From positions 124,001 through 188,000 of the forward strand of contig NZ_QCYG01000003.1 of NCBI RefSeq assembly GCF_003072065.1: 64,000 nt of DNA. Direction: 5' to 3'. Positions within the stretch are counted from its first letter, which is position 1; the number at the start of each line of letters is the position of its first letter. The notes beneath the pieces were generated by a model. The model was not told the origin of the DNA. It saw nothing but the letters and a program-made list of their open reading frames with translations, and ran no database searches. This document shows, piece by piece, positions 33,451 to 42,871 of this stretch. This stretch comes from Thalassorhabdomicrobium marinisediminis (GTDB lineage Bacteria; Pseudomonadota; Alphaproteobacteria; Rhodobacterales; Rhodobacteraceae). The translations under genes and the position numbers were made by a program.

Positions 33451-34365
33451 ATGATGAGCCACGACCTCGACTGGATCGCCGCCGACTGGGGCAGCACGCG
33501 CCTGCGGCTTTGGGCGATGGCCGCCGATGGCACGCGGCTGGCCGAGCGCAGTTCGCAGCCCGAAAGAGCACCCCGCACGCCCGCCGAGTTCGAAACCATC
33601 CTGCGCGCGCTTGCGGGGGACTGGCTGGAGCGCACCGGCACAATCGTCGCCTGCGGCATGCTTGGCGCGCGCGAAGGCTGGGTTGAGGTGCCCTATCGCC
33701 CGGTGCCCTGCGCGGTCACCCCTGCCGCGCTGACCCGCGCGCCCGTGGCTGCCGCCGATACGCGCCCTACGCTTTCGCTGCATGTCGTCTCGGGCCTCAG
33801 CCAAGCCACCCCGCCCGACGTCATGCGCGGGGAAGAGACGCAGATCGCGGGGTTTCTTGCGAAGAACGACGGTTGGGACGGGGTGATCTGCCTGCCCGGC
33901 ACACACACCAAATGGGCCCATGTCAGCGCGGGCGAGGTCGTGAGCTTCCAGACCTTCATGACCGGAGAGCTGTTCGCCCTGCTGTCGGAGCAGTCGGTCC
34001 TGCGCCATGGCGTGGCAGAGGCGGGCTGGGACGCAGATGCTTTCGCCGATGCGCTGTCCGACACCATCTCGCGCCCCGAGAAGCTTGCCGGGAAACTCTT
34101 CGCCCTGCGCGGCGGCCATCTGCTCGACGATCTGGACCCCGCCACCGCCCGCGCGCGGCTGTCGGGGCTGTTGATCGGGGCGGAACTTGCCGCGGCAAAG
34201 CCCTATTGGCTGGGGCAGAACATGGCGCTGATCGGTTCGGACACTGTGGCGCACCCCTATGCCGAGGGGCTTGCGGCGCAGGGGGTGACGGTGCTGCGGG
34301 CGGACGCCGATGACATGACACTGGCCGGATTGCGCGCCGCCCATGCCCAGCTTGCAGGCGCGTGA
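33451..34365 (+). CDS. dgoK: 2-dehydro-3-deoxygalactonokinase
   Basis: Kinase of 304 aa that phosphorylates 2-keto-3-deoxygalactonate. It starts with DLDWIAADWGSTRLRLWAM, and later shows CGMLGAREGWVEVPYRPVPC, MRGEETQIAGFLAK, ICLPGTHTKWAHV and FMTGELFALLSEQSVL, all typical of DgoK. Two ATGs are adjacent (33451 and 33454), with AAGGAACC before them. The next gene starts one base after the stop, so it forms an operon with dgoA and the lactonase gene. Confidence 0.9.
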   Translation: MMSHDLDWIAADWGSTRLRLWAMAADGTRLAERSSQPERAPRTPAEFETILRALAGDWLERTGTIVACGMLGAREGWVEVPYRPVPCAVTPAALTRAPVAAADTRPTLSLHVVSGLSQATPPDVMRGEETQIAGFLAKNDGWDGVICLPGTHTKWAHVSAGEVVSFQTFMTGELFALLSEQSVLRHGVAEAGWDADAFADALSDTISRPEKLAGKLFALRGGHLLDDLDPATARARLSGLLIGAELAAAKPYWLGQNMALIGSDTVAHPYAEGLAAQGVTVLRADADDMTLAGLRAAHAQLAGA

Positions 34366-34366
34366 C

Positions 34367-34969
34367 ATGACCCGCAACATCATCGCCATCCTGCGCGGCA
34401 TCATCCCGACTGAGGCTGAAGCCGTCAGCGCCGCGCTGATCGAGGCCGGAATCACCCGCATCGAAGTGCCGCTGAACTCGCCCGATGCGCTGGACAGCAT
34501 CCGGATCATGGCACAGGCCCACGGCGCGCAGGCGCAGATCGGCGCGGGCACGGTCCTTTCGGTGCAAGAGGTGACCCATGTGGCGCAGGCGGGGGGCCGG
34601 TTCATCGTCTCGCCCAACACCGACCCGCGCGTGATCGTCGCCACCAAAAGCGCCGGTCTGCAAAGCTGGCCGGGCGTGATGACGCCCACCGAATGCCTTG
34701 CCGCATTGAAGAACGGCGCGGACGGTTTGAAACTGTTTCCCGCCGCATTGGTCGGACCTGAAGGTCTGAAAGCCCTGCGTCCGATCCTGCCCCCGGGCAC
34801 GCAGGTCTATCCCACCGGCGGGGCGGGGCCCGACAACTTCGCACGCTGGGTTGCGGCTTCGGCGGACGGGTTCGGCCTTTGCTCAGCCCTTTACGTGCCG
34901 GGCCGGTCCAACGCTGACATCGCCACCCGTGCCAAAGAGGTCGTTTCTGCCTATGATGCTGCCCTATGA
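34367..34969 (+). CDS. dgoA: 2-dehydro-3-deoxy-6-phosphogalactonate aldolase
   Basis: KDPG/KDPGal-type aldolase of 200 aa that cleaves the DgoK product to pyruvate and glyceraldehyde 3-phosphate. Motifs: IIAILRGI, ITRIEVPLNSP (catalytic glutamate), GAGTV, FIVSPNTDP and GADGLKLFPAA (Schiff-base lysine). I chose ATG 34367 (MTRNIIAIL), one base after the dgoK stop. Its own stop overlaps the next ATG (ATGA). Confidence 0.92.
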   Translation: MTRNIIAILRGIIPTEAEAVSAALIEAGITRIEVPLNSPDALDSIRIMAQAHGAQAQIGAGTVLSVQEVTHVAQAGGRFIVSPNTDPRVIVATKSAGLQSWPGVMTPTECLAALKNGADGLKLFPAALVGPEGLKALRPILPPGTQVYPTGGAGPDNFARWVAASADGFGLCSALYVPGRSNADIATRAKEVVSAYDAAL

Positions 34970-35790
34970 TTTTTGACGATAGCACATGCACCCTTGGTGA
35001 AGGCCCGCTCTGGCATCCGGAACGGGACGAGCTGTTCTGGTTCGACGTTCTGTCCAAACGCCTGCACACCAAGGGCACCCATTGGCAATTCTCGCGCTAT
35101 GTGTCGGCGGCGGGCTGGATCGACCGGGACCGACTGCTTATGGCCGACAGCATCGGCCTGCACGTCTTCGACATCGCCAGCGGCACGGCGGATCAGGTGG
35201 CCGAGCTCGAGATCGACAACCCGGTCACGCGCTCCAACGACGGGCGCGCCGATCCCTGGGGCGGCTTCTGGATCGGCACCATGGGGCTGAACGCGGAACC
35301 GCGCGCCGGGGCGATCTACCGCTATTATCGCGGTGAGTTGCGCCAGCTTTACCCCGATATCACCATCAACAACGCGATCTGTTTTGCCCCTGACGGGGGG
35401 CATGCCTATTTCACCGACACCCCGACCAAGAAGATCATGCGTCAGCGTCTGACGCCCCGCGACGGATGGCCCGAGGGCGACCCCGAGGTCTGGCTGGATT
35501 TCGGGACCACGGACTGGGGCCCGGACGGTGCGGTGGTCGATGCAGCCGGCAACTTCTGGAACGCCCAATGGAACGCCAACCGCGTGGCCTGTTACGCGCC
35601 CGATGGCACTCTGACCCAAACGGTCGCCTTTCCCGCCGCCCAGACCACCTGCCCCGCGTTCGGCGGGACGGGTCTGCGCACGTTGTTCTGCACCTCGGCC
35701 GCGGATGGCCTAAACGGGCCGGACGACGGCAAGACCTTCGCCACCGCCGTCGACACGGTGGGTCAGGCCGAACATCAGGTCATCCTCTAG
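34966..35790 (+). CDS. SMP-30/gluconolactonase family sugar lactonase
   Basis: Six-bladed propeller lactonase of 274 aa. Metal-binding residues are visible in LGEGPLWHPERDELFW (glutamate), SNDGRADPWGGFWIGTMG, TINNAICFAPDG and WGPDGAVVDAAGNFW (aspartate). By operon context it opens an aldonolactone, perhaps galactonolactone, upstream of DgoK and DgoA, but no sugar dehydrogenase or galactonate dehydratase is in the window. Convergent with the hydantoinase gene, 30 bp apart. Confidence 0.88.
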   Translation: MIFDDSTCTLGEGPLWHPERDELFWFDVLSKRLHTKGTHWQFSRYVSAAGWIDRDRLLMADSIGLHVFDIASGTADQVAELEIDNPVTRSNDGRADPWGGFWIGTMGLNAEPRAGAIYRYYRGELRQLYPDITINNAICFAPDGGHAYFTDTPTKKIMRQRLTPRDGWPEGDPEVWLDFGTTDWGPDGAVVDAAGNFWNAQWNANRVACYAPDGTLTQTVAFPAAQTTCPAFGGTGLRTLFCTSAADGLNGPDDGKTFATAVDTVGQAEHQVIL

Positions 35791-35820
35791 CGAGGCGCGC
35801 CCGCGACCGGGTGGCCCCGA

Positions 35821-38800
35821 TCAACCGCCCCAGCCGCCCCCGCCCGGCGTCTCCATGCCGAAACGCCCGCCTGCGGGCAGGTCGATCTCGTCGTTGCCGC
35901 GCAGGTCCTTGCGGGTGCCGTCGGGCAGCTCGGCCCAGTTGCGGCCCACCGCGCCATCCGCCCCGCCGTCCACGCCGAAGGGCGCGACCACGCGGTGCGA
36001 ACACAGGGTCGTCACGGTCACGGGCTCCAGAAAGGTCATCACCCGCCGCGCGCCGTGGCCGCCCCGGTGCCGCCCCGCGCCGCCCGATCCGTCGCGCACC
36101 TCGAACCGGTCAAGCCGCACGGGGAAGCGTTTCTCCAGCACCTCCGGGTCGGTCATCCGCGTGTTGGTCATATGGCTTTGCACCGCGTCGCAGCCGTCGA
36201 ACTCCGGCCCCGCGCCGGTGCCGCCGGCAATCGTCTCGTAATTCTGGAACCGTGCGTTGCCCCAAACGAAATTGTTCATCGTCGCCTGTGAGCCTGCGAT
36301 CACTCCCAGCGCGCCATAAAGCGCGTTGCAGGTGGCCTGACTGACCTCGGTGTTGCCCGCGATCACCGCCGCCGGATACCGCGGGTTCAGCATCGACCCT
36401 TCGGGGGCGATGATCTTCAGCGGCTTCAAACACCCCTCATTGAGCGGAATGGCGGTGCCCACCAACGTACGGAAAACATAAAGCACCACCGCGCGGCAGA
36501 CCGCAAAGGGCGCGTTGTAATTGCCCGCGTGCTGGGCGCTGGTGCCGGTGAAGTCCACGGTGGCGCTGCGTGCGTCGCGGTCCACGCGCACCGCAACCTC
36601 GATCACCTGCCCCTCGTCCATGGGATAGGTGAACCGCCCGTCCGAGAGGCTGTCGATCACGCGGCGCACGCTGGCTTCGGCGTTGTCCTGCACGTGGGCC
36701 ATATAGGCGCTCACCACTTCCACCCCGTAGCCGTCGCAGATGCGTTTCAGCTCGGCCATGCCGGTCGCATTCGCGGCCACCTGCGCCTTGAGATCGGCGA
36801 TGTTCTGATCCGGGTTGCGGCAGGGATAACGCCCCGACGCGAGCACGGCGCGGGCCTCGGCCTCAAGAAACCGGCCCGCGCGAACAAGCTGCACGTTGTC
36901 GATCAGCACGCCTTCTTCGTCGATGTGGCGGCTGTCAGGCGGGGCCGAGCCGGGGGTGCGCCCGCCAACGTCCGCGTGATGTCCGCGCGAACCAAGCCAG
37001 AAGCGCGGCCTGCCCCCCACGAAGACTGGCGTCACCACCGTCACATCGGGCAGGTGGGTGCCACCGTTGTAGGGCGAATTGAGCATGAAAGCGTCGCCGT
37101 CCTGCACCTCGGGCCAGCCCGCCATCACCGTCTTGATGCTGTCGGACATAGACCCCAGATGTACCGGCACATGGGGCGCGTTCGCCACCAGATCGCCGTT
37201 CCCGTCGAAAATGGCGCAGGAAAAGTCGAAGCGTTCCTTGATGTTGACCGATTGGCTGGTGTTGGCCAGCGTCGCCCCCATCTGGTCGGCCACGGACATG
37301 AACAGGTTCGACATGACCTCAAGCACCACGGGGTCCGCCTCGGCGCTGGCCGACAGGGTGCGCGCCTGCGCGTCGGAGCTCAGGATCAGGTTGCCCAGCC
37401 GGTCCACCTCGGCCGTCCAGCCCGGTTCGATGACATTGGTGCCGGTGGCCTCCAGAATGATCGCCGGGCCGGTGATGCGGTCGCCGATGCCCATGCCGTC
37501 GCGGTCATAAAAGGGGCACTGCCGCGTCTTGCCCGCCATATGCACCGACGCGTGGGCGATGGGCGCGGGCGAGCGGGCGGGGCCGATGCCAAGCTCGGGC
37601 AGCTCTGCGCCTTTGCCTATGGCCTCGACGCTCAGCATCTCGAACAACAGGGGGACGTCCGGCGAGGTGAAGCCGAAGCGCGCCGCATGTGCGGCCTCGA
37701 ACGCCGCCGCCATGTCGGACGCAGCGCCGAAGGGCACCTTGAGCGCCTGTTGGGTGCCGGAATAGCGCAAATAGGCCCAACGCTCGATCACCGGTGCCTC
37801 GGACGCACCCTGCGCCCGCAGCGCGTCGACCGCCTCGGCTTCCAGCGCGGCGATCCGCGCTTGCGCTGCGCCCGCATCGCCGTCGCCCCCCTCAAGCGGC
37901 GCGTCGAATTGCGCTTCGCGCATCTCGCGCAATTCAGCCAGCCCCATGCCGAAGGCCGACAGGACCCCGGCGAACGGATGGATAAGCACCCGCGACATGC
38001 CCAGCGCCTCGGCCACCAGGCAGGCGTGCTGCCCGCCCGCGCCACCAAAACACTGCAAGGTGTAATCGCTCACGTCATGGCCGCGCTGGACGCTGATCTT
38101 CTTGATCGCATTGGCCATGTTGTCGACGGCGATGGCCAGAAACCCTTCGGCGATGCTCTCAAGGCTGCGCGGCGCTTCTCCGGTGGCGCTTGCCACCTCC
38201 TCGGCCAGCGCGGCGAACCTGTCCCGCACGGTATCCACGTCCAGCGGCTGGTCTCCGCCAGCGCCGAATACCTGCGGGAAATGCTCAGGGTTCAGCTTGC
38301 CCAACAGCACGTTGCAATCGGTGACCGTGAGCGGCCCGCCCCGCCGGTAGCAAGCCGGGCCGGGGTTGGCGCCCGCGCTGTCCGGTCCGACCTGAAAGCG
38401 GCCGTCGGCAAAGCGGCAGATCGACCCGCCGCCCGCCGCGACCGTGTGAATGTCCATCATCGGCGCGCGCATCCGCACGCCCGCCACCTCGGTCTCGAAG
38501 CTGCGTTCGTAGTCGCCCGCGTAGTGGCTCACATCTGTTGACGTGCCGCCCATGTCAAAGCCGATCAGCCGGTCGTGCCCCACGGCTTCCGCGGTCTTGA
38601 CCATGCCGACGATGCCGCCCGCGGGGCCCGAGAGGATCGCATCGCGCCCCTGAAAGCGGGCCGCATCGGTCAGTCCGCCGCTGGACTGCATGAAAAACAA
38701 CCGTTCGCAAACGCGGCCCACGTCCAGAGCGCCCGCCACCTGATCCACATAGCGGCGCAAGATCGGCGAGAGGTAGGCATCGACCACAGTGGTGTCGCCG

Positions 38801-39408
38801 CGCCCCACCAGCTTGGCGAGGCGCGAAACCTCGTGACTGGTCGAAATCTGCGTGAAGCCGATTTCACCCGCGATTTCGGCCAGGCGCACTTCATGGGCGG
38901 GGTTGAGGTAGCCATGCAGCAGCGCCACCGCAACCGCACGCAGCCCCGCGTCATATCCCGCCTGCAACGCCGCGCGCGCGGCCTGCTCATCCAGCGGCAC
39001 CAGAACCTCGCCCGCCGCGTCGAGCCGCTCGCGCACTTCCGCCACCTCGGCATAGAGCAATTCGGGCCGCTGGATGTGCAGGGCAAACAGATCCGGCCGC
39101 GTCTGGTAGCCGATCCTGAGAAGGTCGCGGAAGCCCTCGGTGATCAGCAGCAACACGGCTTCGCCCTTGCGTTCCAGCAGCGCATTGGTCGCCACGGTCG
39201 TGCCCATCTTCACGGCGGCAATCGAACCGGCCGCGGGCGTGTCGGTGCCGATCAGGTCATGCACCCCCTGCACCGCCGCATCGGGGTAGTGTTCGGGATT
39301 CTCGGACAACAGCTTATGCGTGCGCACGCGGCCATCGGGTGCGCGTCCGACGATATCGGTGAAGGTGCCACCCCGATCGACCCAGAATTCCCACTGTTTC
39401 GCTGTCAT
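35821..39408 (-). CDS. Fused hydantoinase/5-oxoprolinase (HyuA-HyuB type)
   Basis: Large enzyme of 1195 aa. The N-terminal HyuA part begins with EFWVDRGGTFTDIVGRAPDGRV and holds GFDMGGTSTDVSHY and FGGAGGQHACLVAEALGM (ASKHA ATP-binding fold). The C-terminal HyuB part begins near residue 670 (SADPVVLEVMSNLFMSVADQMG) and ends with GGAGRHRGGHGARRVM and GGRFGMETPGGGGWG. The layout fits ATP-dependent 5-oxoprolinase, but hydantoinases look alike, so the substrate is open. I chose ATG 39408 with AGGGGGTGCGAG before it. The frame continues upstream toward the tRNA without meaning. Confidence 0.88.
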   Translation of the reverse strand: MTAKQWEFWVDRGGTFTDIVGRAPDGRVRTHKLLSENPEHYPDAAVQGVHDLIGTDTPAAGSIAAVKMGTTVATNALLERKGEAVLLLITEGFRDLLRIGYQTRPDLFALHIQRPELLYAEVAEVRERLDAAGEVLVPLDEQAARAALQAGYDAGLRAVAVALLHGYLNPAHEVRLAEIAGEIGFTQISTSHEVSRLAKLVGRGDTTVVDAYLSPILRRYVDQVAGALDVGRVCERLFFMQSSGGLTDAARFQGRDAILSGPAGGIVGMVKTAEAVGHDRLIGFDMGGTSTDVSHYAGDYERSFETEVAGVRMRAPMMDIHTVAAGGGSICRFADGRFQVGPDSAGANPGPACYRRGGPLTVTDCNVLLGKLNPEHFPQVFGAGGDQPLDVDTVRDRFAALAEEVASATGEAPRSLESIAEGFLAIAVDNMANAIKKISVQRGHDVSDYTLQCFGGAGGQHACLVAEALGMSRVLIHPFAGVLSAFGMGLAELREMREAQFDAPLEGGDGDAGAAQARIAALEAEAVDALRAQGASEAPVIERWAYLRYSGTQQALKVPFGAASDMAAAFEAAHAARFGFTSPDVPLLFEMLSVEAIGKGAELPELGIGPARSPAPIAHASVHMAGKTRQCPFYDRDGMGIGDRITGPAIILEATGTNVIEPGWTAEVDRLGNLILSSDAQARTLSASAEADPVVLEVMSNLFMSVADQMGATLANTSQSVNIKERFDFSCAIFDGNGDLVANAPHVPVHLGSMSDSIKTVMAGWPEVQDGDAFMLNSPYNGGTHLPDVTVVTPVFVGGRPRFWLGSRGHHADVGGRTPGSAPPDSRHIDEEGVLIDNVQLVRAGRFLEAEARAVLASGRYPCRNPDQNIADLKAQVAANATGMAELKRICDGYGVEVVSAYMAHVQDNAEASVRRVIDSLSDGRFTYPMDEGQVIEVAVRVDRDARSATVDFTGTSAQHAGNYNAPFAVCRAVVLYVFRTLVGTAIPLNEGCLKPLKIIAPEGSMLNPRYPAAVIAGNTEVSQATCNALYGALGVIAGSQATMNNFVWGNARFQNYETIAGGTGAGPEFDGCDAVQSHMTNTRMTDPEVLEKRFPVRLDRFEVRDGSGGAGRHRGGHGARRVMTFLEPVTVTTLCSHRVVAPFGVDGGADGAVGRNWAELPDGTRKDLRGNDEIDLPAGGRFGMETPGGGGWGG

Positions 39409-39486
39409 CTCGCACCCCCTGCCCTGTGTCCGGCGACTTGAACAAGGCGGCGGGGAAGAAACAACCCTCAAACTGCGAGAAACGGT

Positions 39487-39515
39487 TTGACAGGACGCGC
39501 TGCTGCGACTATCCC
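39487..39515 (+). promoter_or_regulatory. tRNA promoter
   Basis: A consensus TTGACA (39487-39492), 17 bp, then TATCCC (39510-39515), 14 bp before the first tRNA base. Confidence 0.65.
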
Positions 39516-39528
39516 GCGCGCTGTGCAC

Positions 39529-39605
<77 letters not shown>

Positions 39606-39683
39606 CCCCCCCCTTCATCTTCGATCCGGCTTTGACACCAGACGGCAAATCCGTAATCTCGCGTTTTTTGCGGGGGGCTGGAC

Positions 39684-41063
39684 ATGGCTTTGGTGACCGA
39701 TTTTGCCGAGATTGTGGGCGCGAAACACGTGCTGACGGGCGCGGACGTGGCCCGCTGGTCGCAGGACTGGACGGGCAAATATTCCGCCGCGCCGGGCCTT
39801 GTGCTGCGCCCTGCCTCAACACAGGAAGTGTCGCGCATCCTGACGCTGGCCAACGCGCGGGGGCTCTCGATCACGCCGGTGTCCGGCCATACCGGGCTGG
39901 TGGGCGGCACCTATGCGCCCGACGGGATCCTTCTGTCGCTCGACCGGATGAACACCATTCACGAGGTCAGCGCCACCGCCCGCACCGCGACCGTGGATGC
40001 CGGAGTGATCCTGTCCAACCTGCATGACGCAGCCGAGGCCGAGGGGCTGATTTTCCCGCTGACCTTCGGCGCCAAGGGGTCGGCGATGATCGGCGGGGTC
40101 ATGTCCACCAACGCGGGCGGCTCCAACGTGCTGCGCTATGGCAACACCCGTGATCTGGTGCTGGGGCTTGAAGCGGTGCTGGCGGACGGGCGGGTCGTCA
40201 ACCTCATGTCCGCGCTGCACAAGGACAATTCCGGCCTGAACCTGCGGCACCTTCTGATCGGGGCCGAGGGCACCCTTGGCATCATCACCCGCGCCGTTTT
40301 GAAGCTACACCCCAAGCCCCGCGCCTATGCCACGGCCATGGTCGCCGTGCCCTCGCTTCAGGATGCGCTCGATCTGCTCAACGTCTTGCAGGATGCCTCG
40401 GGGGGTGAGGTCGAGGCCTTTGAATACATGCCGCGCCATTACATCGACATGCATCTGTCGCGGATCAACGGCGCGCGCGAACCCTTCGACGCCCCCCATG
40501 AGATCAACATCATGGTTGAAGTCGCCACCACCACCGAGCGCGACATTACCGAACTGTTGGAGAATGTTCTAGCCCGGCGGCTTGAGGAGGGAACCCTGCG
40601 CGATGCCGTGATCGCCCAGAACGAAGCACAGCGGCGCGAGATGTGGGAACGGCGCGAGGCGGCGGCGGAAATCTCGTTCTGGCGCACGCCGCTGGTGGAC
40701 ACCGACGTGGCGCTGCCGCTGGACCGGATGCCCGACTTCTTCACCCGCGCCAATGCCGCCGTCACCACGCTCGACCCGCAGGCCGAGCCGTTCTACATCG
40801 CGCATCTGGGCGACGGGAACGCGCATTACAGCGTCTATCCGTCCCGCGACGATGCGGATCTGCACGACCGGATCATCGAAGCGGTCGAGGATATCGTCGC
40901 CGATCTGGGGGGCAGCTTTTCGGCGGAACACGGCGTCGGGCTGTCGAAGCTCAACACCATGCGCCGCCGCAAGGACCCCGTCGCCCTTGATATGATGCGC
41001 AAGATCAAAGCCGTGCTGGACCCCGCCGGCATCCTGAACCCCGGCAAGACGATCCCGGATTAA
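39684..41063 (+). CDS. FAD-linked oxidase (GlcD / D-2-hydroxyacid dehydrogenase family)
   Basis: Flavoprotein of 459 aa of the vanillyl-alcohol-oxidase fold. The FAD domain shows GLVLRPASTQEVSRIL, ITPVSGHTGLVGGTYAPDG, GVILSNLHDAAEAEGL and GGVMSTNAGGSNVLRYG. The C-terminal cap has FYIAHLGDGNAHYSVYP and FSAEHGVGLSKL, which carry the histidines that bind metal and substrate. It probably oxidises a D-2-hydroxyacid such as D-lactate, glycolate or D-2-hydroxyglutarate; which one is not visible. Its TAA stop overlaps the stop of the convergent LysR gene (TTAA). Confidence 0.88.
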   Translation: MALVTDFAEIVGAKHVLTGADVARWSQDWTGKYSAAPGLVLRPASTQEVSRILTLANARGLSITPVSGHTGLVGGTYAPDGILLSLDRMNTIHEVSATARTATVDAGVILSNLHDAAEAEGLIFPLTFGAKGSAMIGGVMSTNAGGSNVLRYGNTRDLVLGLEAVLADGRVVNLMSALHKDNSGLNLRHLLIGAEGTLGIITRAVLKLHPKPRAYATAMVAVPSLQDALDLLNVLQDASGGEVEAFEYMPRHYIDMHLSRINGAREPFDAPHEINIMVEVATTTERDITELLENVLARRLEEGTLRDAVIAQNEAQRREMWERREAAAEISFWRTPLVDTDVALPLDRMPDFFTRANAAVTTLDPQAEPFYIAHLGDGNAHYSVYPSRDDADLHDRIIEAVEDIVADLGGSFSAEHGVGLSKLNTMRRRKDPVALDMMRKIKAVLDPAGILNPGKTIPD

Positions 41064-41938
41064 GGCGCGTCGGCGAGCGCATCGAGGATCGCGCGGAACC
41101 GGGCGTCAAGCGGGCGCAGGCCGGACCACACAAGCGCTATGTCCGCCGTCGCATGGCGCGTGGCGATGGGCACGCTCACCAGCGGCGTGCCATCGTAAGC
41201 GGTCTCGGTCGGCGGGCGCGAATAGCTGATGCCGACGCCTACCCCATGGGCCGCCATGGAGCGCATCATCTCGAGCGAGGTCGCCCGATGCGCGATTTCG
41301 GGGGCAAGTCGGACGCGGTCGAACAGCGCCCGCACGAACCCCTCTGACAGGTCCTCGCTCGACACGATCAACGGATCGTCCAGCAAGTCCGACAACTCGA
41401 CGGAATCGCGCCCTGCCAGAGGGTGATCCTGCGCCACGAAGACGACAGGCTTCACCTGCGTCAGGGTCCGGCGCTCGAACGAGGCATCAAACCCCACGTC
41501 ATAAGAAATCACCAGATCGGCGCGCCCCTGCGCCAAATCTTCGGCCAACGAGGAAAATCGGCCCTGTCGCGCGGCGAAGGTCAGCGCGGGAAAATACGCC
41601 CGCAAGCGTTCCAGCGCCGAGACCAGATACCACGGCGCGATATCCTCAAAACAGCCCAGCACGAAGGGCGGCGCTTGGTCCGGCCCGCGCTCGATCTCTT
41701 GTGCGCGGTGGAGCAGGTCGCGCGCCTTGGCGATCACCCCGTGCCCGAAGGGCGTGATCCGCAGGGCCGCCCCCTTGCGGCGGACAAACAGTGGCTGATC
41801 CAACTGCGCTTCAACCCTTGTGATCGCCACGGAGAGCGACGGCTGCGACACGTGCAAACGCGCCGCCGCTTCGGTCAAGCTGCCCGCGTCGGCCACAGCG
41901 ACGATGTATTCGTATTGGCGCAGGGTGTTATATAGCAT
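41060..41938 (-). CDS. LysR-family transcriptional regulator
   Basis: Regulator of 292 aa. The N-terminal winged helix covers about residues 1-60 (LRQYEYIVAVADAGSLTEAAARLHVSQPSLSVAITRVE), followed by the type-2 periplasmic-binding-protein-like effector domain. I chose ATG 41938 (MLYNTLRQYEY) with AGGGCC before it, not the upstream ATG 41965. It is divergent from the PhyH gene, with an AT-rich palindrome between them, so it likely controls that gene. Effector unknown. Confidence 0.88.
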   Translation of the reverse strand: MLYNTLRQYEYIVAVADAGSLTEAAARLHVSQPSLSVAITRVEAQLDQPLFVRRKGAALRITPFGHGVIAKARDLLHRAQEIERGPDQAPPFVLGCFEDIAPWYLVSALERLRAYFPALTFAARQGRFSSLAEDLAQGRADLVISYDVGFDASFERRTLTQVKPVVFVAQDHPLAGRDSVELSDLLDDPLIVSSEDLSEGFVRALFDRVRLAPEIAHRATSLEMMRSMAAHGVGVGISYSRPPTETAYDGTPLVSVPIATRHATADIALVWSGLRPLDARFRAILDALADAP

Positions 41939-41947
41939 GGCCCTATG

Positions 41948-41969
41948 AATAATATGCCCAGACATTATT
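41948..41969. promoter_or_regulatory. Candidate LysR-type operator
   Basis: AATAAT (41948-41953) and ATTATT (41964-41969) form a 6-bp inverted repeat around 10 bases, between divergent lysR and phyH genes. LysR sites often have T-N11-A dyads of this size. It is conspicuous as AT-rich DNA in a GC-rich region. Confidence 0.4.
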
Positions 41970-42021
41970 GGAAGCTAAAAAATACCGCCGCTAAGGTCCC
42001 TTGAAATCTGGAGGATCACCC

Positions 42022-42816
42022 ATGCACCCACTTCTGACCCAAGACCAAATCGACGCCTATCAGCGGGACGGCGCCGTGCTTATCAAAGGTTTGTTCAAGG
42101 ACCACGTTGACACCCTGCGCGCGGGTATCGAGCGCAACATGGACGCGCCCGGCCCCTATGCTGCGGAAAACCTGAAAGCGGGCGAAGGCGGGCGCTTTTT
42201 CGACGATTACTGCAACTGGACCCGCATCCCCGAATTCGAAGAGGTGATCCGCACCTCGCCCGCGGCCGAAGTCGCCGCCGATCTGATGGGATCGGACCGC
42301 GTGCAGGTGTTCCACGATCACGTGCTGGTCAAGGAGCCGGGCACGTCGAAGCCGACACCGTGGCATCAGGACGGCCCCTATTACTTCGTTGAGGGCGCGC
42401 AGACCGTCAGCTTCTGGTCGCCCATGGACCCGGTCACCGATGCCAGCCTGCGCTGCGTGGCGGGCAGCCACAAATGGGACAAGCCGGTGCTGCCGACCCG
42501 GTGGCTCGCTGAATCGAGCTTCTATCCGAACGAAGAGGACTACATGCCCGTGCCGGACCCGGACGCCGAAGGCATGGAGGTCAAGGAGTGGACGATGGAG
42601 CCGGGCGACGCGGTGGCCTTCCACTTCGCGACCCTGCACGGCGCGCGCGGGAATGAGGCGGGCACCCGCCGCCGGGCGTTTTCGCTGCGGCTGGTGGGCG
42701 ACGATGCGCGCTATGTGGAGCGGCCCGGACCAACCTCGCCGCCCTTCCCCGGTCACGACATGACTCCGGGGCAGACCCTGCGCGAAGATTGGTTTCCGGT
42801 GATCTACCGGCGTTGA
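42022..42816 (+). CDS. Phytanoyl-CoA dioxygenase (PhyH) family oxygenase
   Basis: Fe(II)/2-oxoglutarate-dependent oxygenase of 264 aa. The metal site is visible as HQD in TPWHQDGPYYF and the distal histidine in ATLHGARGNEAGTRRRAFSLR, whose arginine would bind 2-oxoglutarate. ATG 42022 has a GGAGG site. Family members act on varied small molecules; the substrate is unknown. Divergent from the LysR gene that probably regulates it. Confidence 0.85.
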   Translation: MHPLLTQDQIDAYQRDGAVLIKGLFKDHVDTLRAGIERNMDAPGPYAAENLKAGEGGRFFDDYCNWTRIPEFEEVIRTSPAAEVAADLMGSDRVQVFHDHVLVKEPGTSKPTPWHQDGPYYFVEGAQTVSFWSPMDPVTDASLRCVAGSHKWDKPVLPTRWLAESSFYPNEEDYMPVPDPDAEGMEVKEWTMEPGDAVAFHFATLHGARGNEAGTRRRAFSLRLVGDDARYVERPGPTSPPFPGHDMTPGQTLREDWFPVIYRR

Positions 42817-42825
42817 TCCATGGCG

Positions 42826-42846
42826 GGCAGCCATGTGGGTGGCTGC
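42826..42846. terminator. Stem-loop between convergent phyH and hemC
   Basis: GGCAGCCA (42826-42833) and TGGCTGCC (42839-42846 region) form an 8-bp stem around a short loop, 10 bp after the PhyH stop. No T-run follows, so termination is uncertain. Confidence 0.4.
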
Positions 42847-42871
42847 CTGCCCGTGCCCCGGGCGAGCCGCG

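Noticed and set aside
36529-38541. A 670-codon open frame antisense to the hydantoinase gene
   Set aside because: Mirror of a strongly conserved gene; no recognisable domain and no ribosome site.
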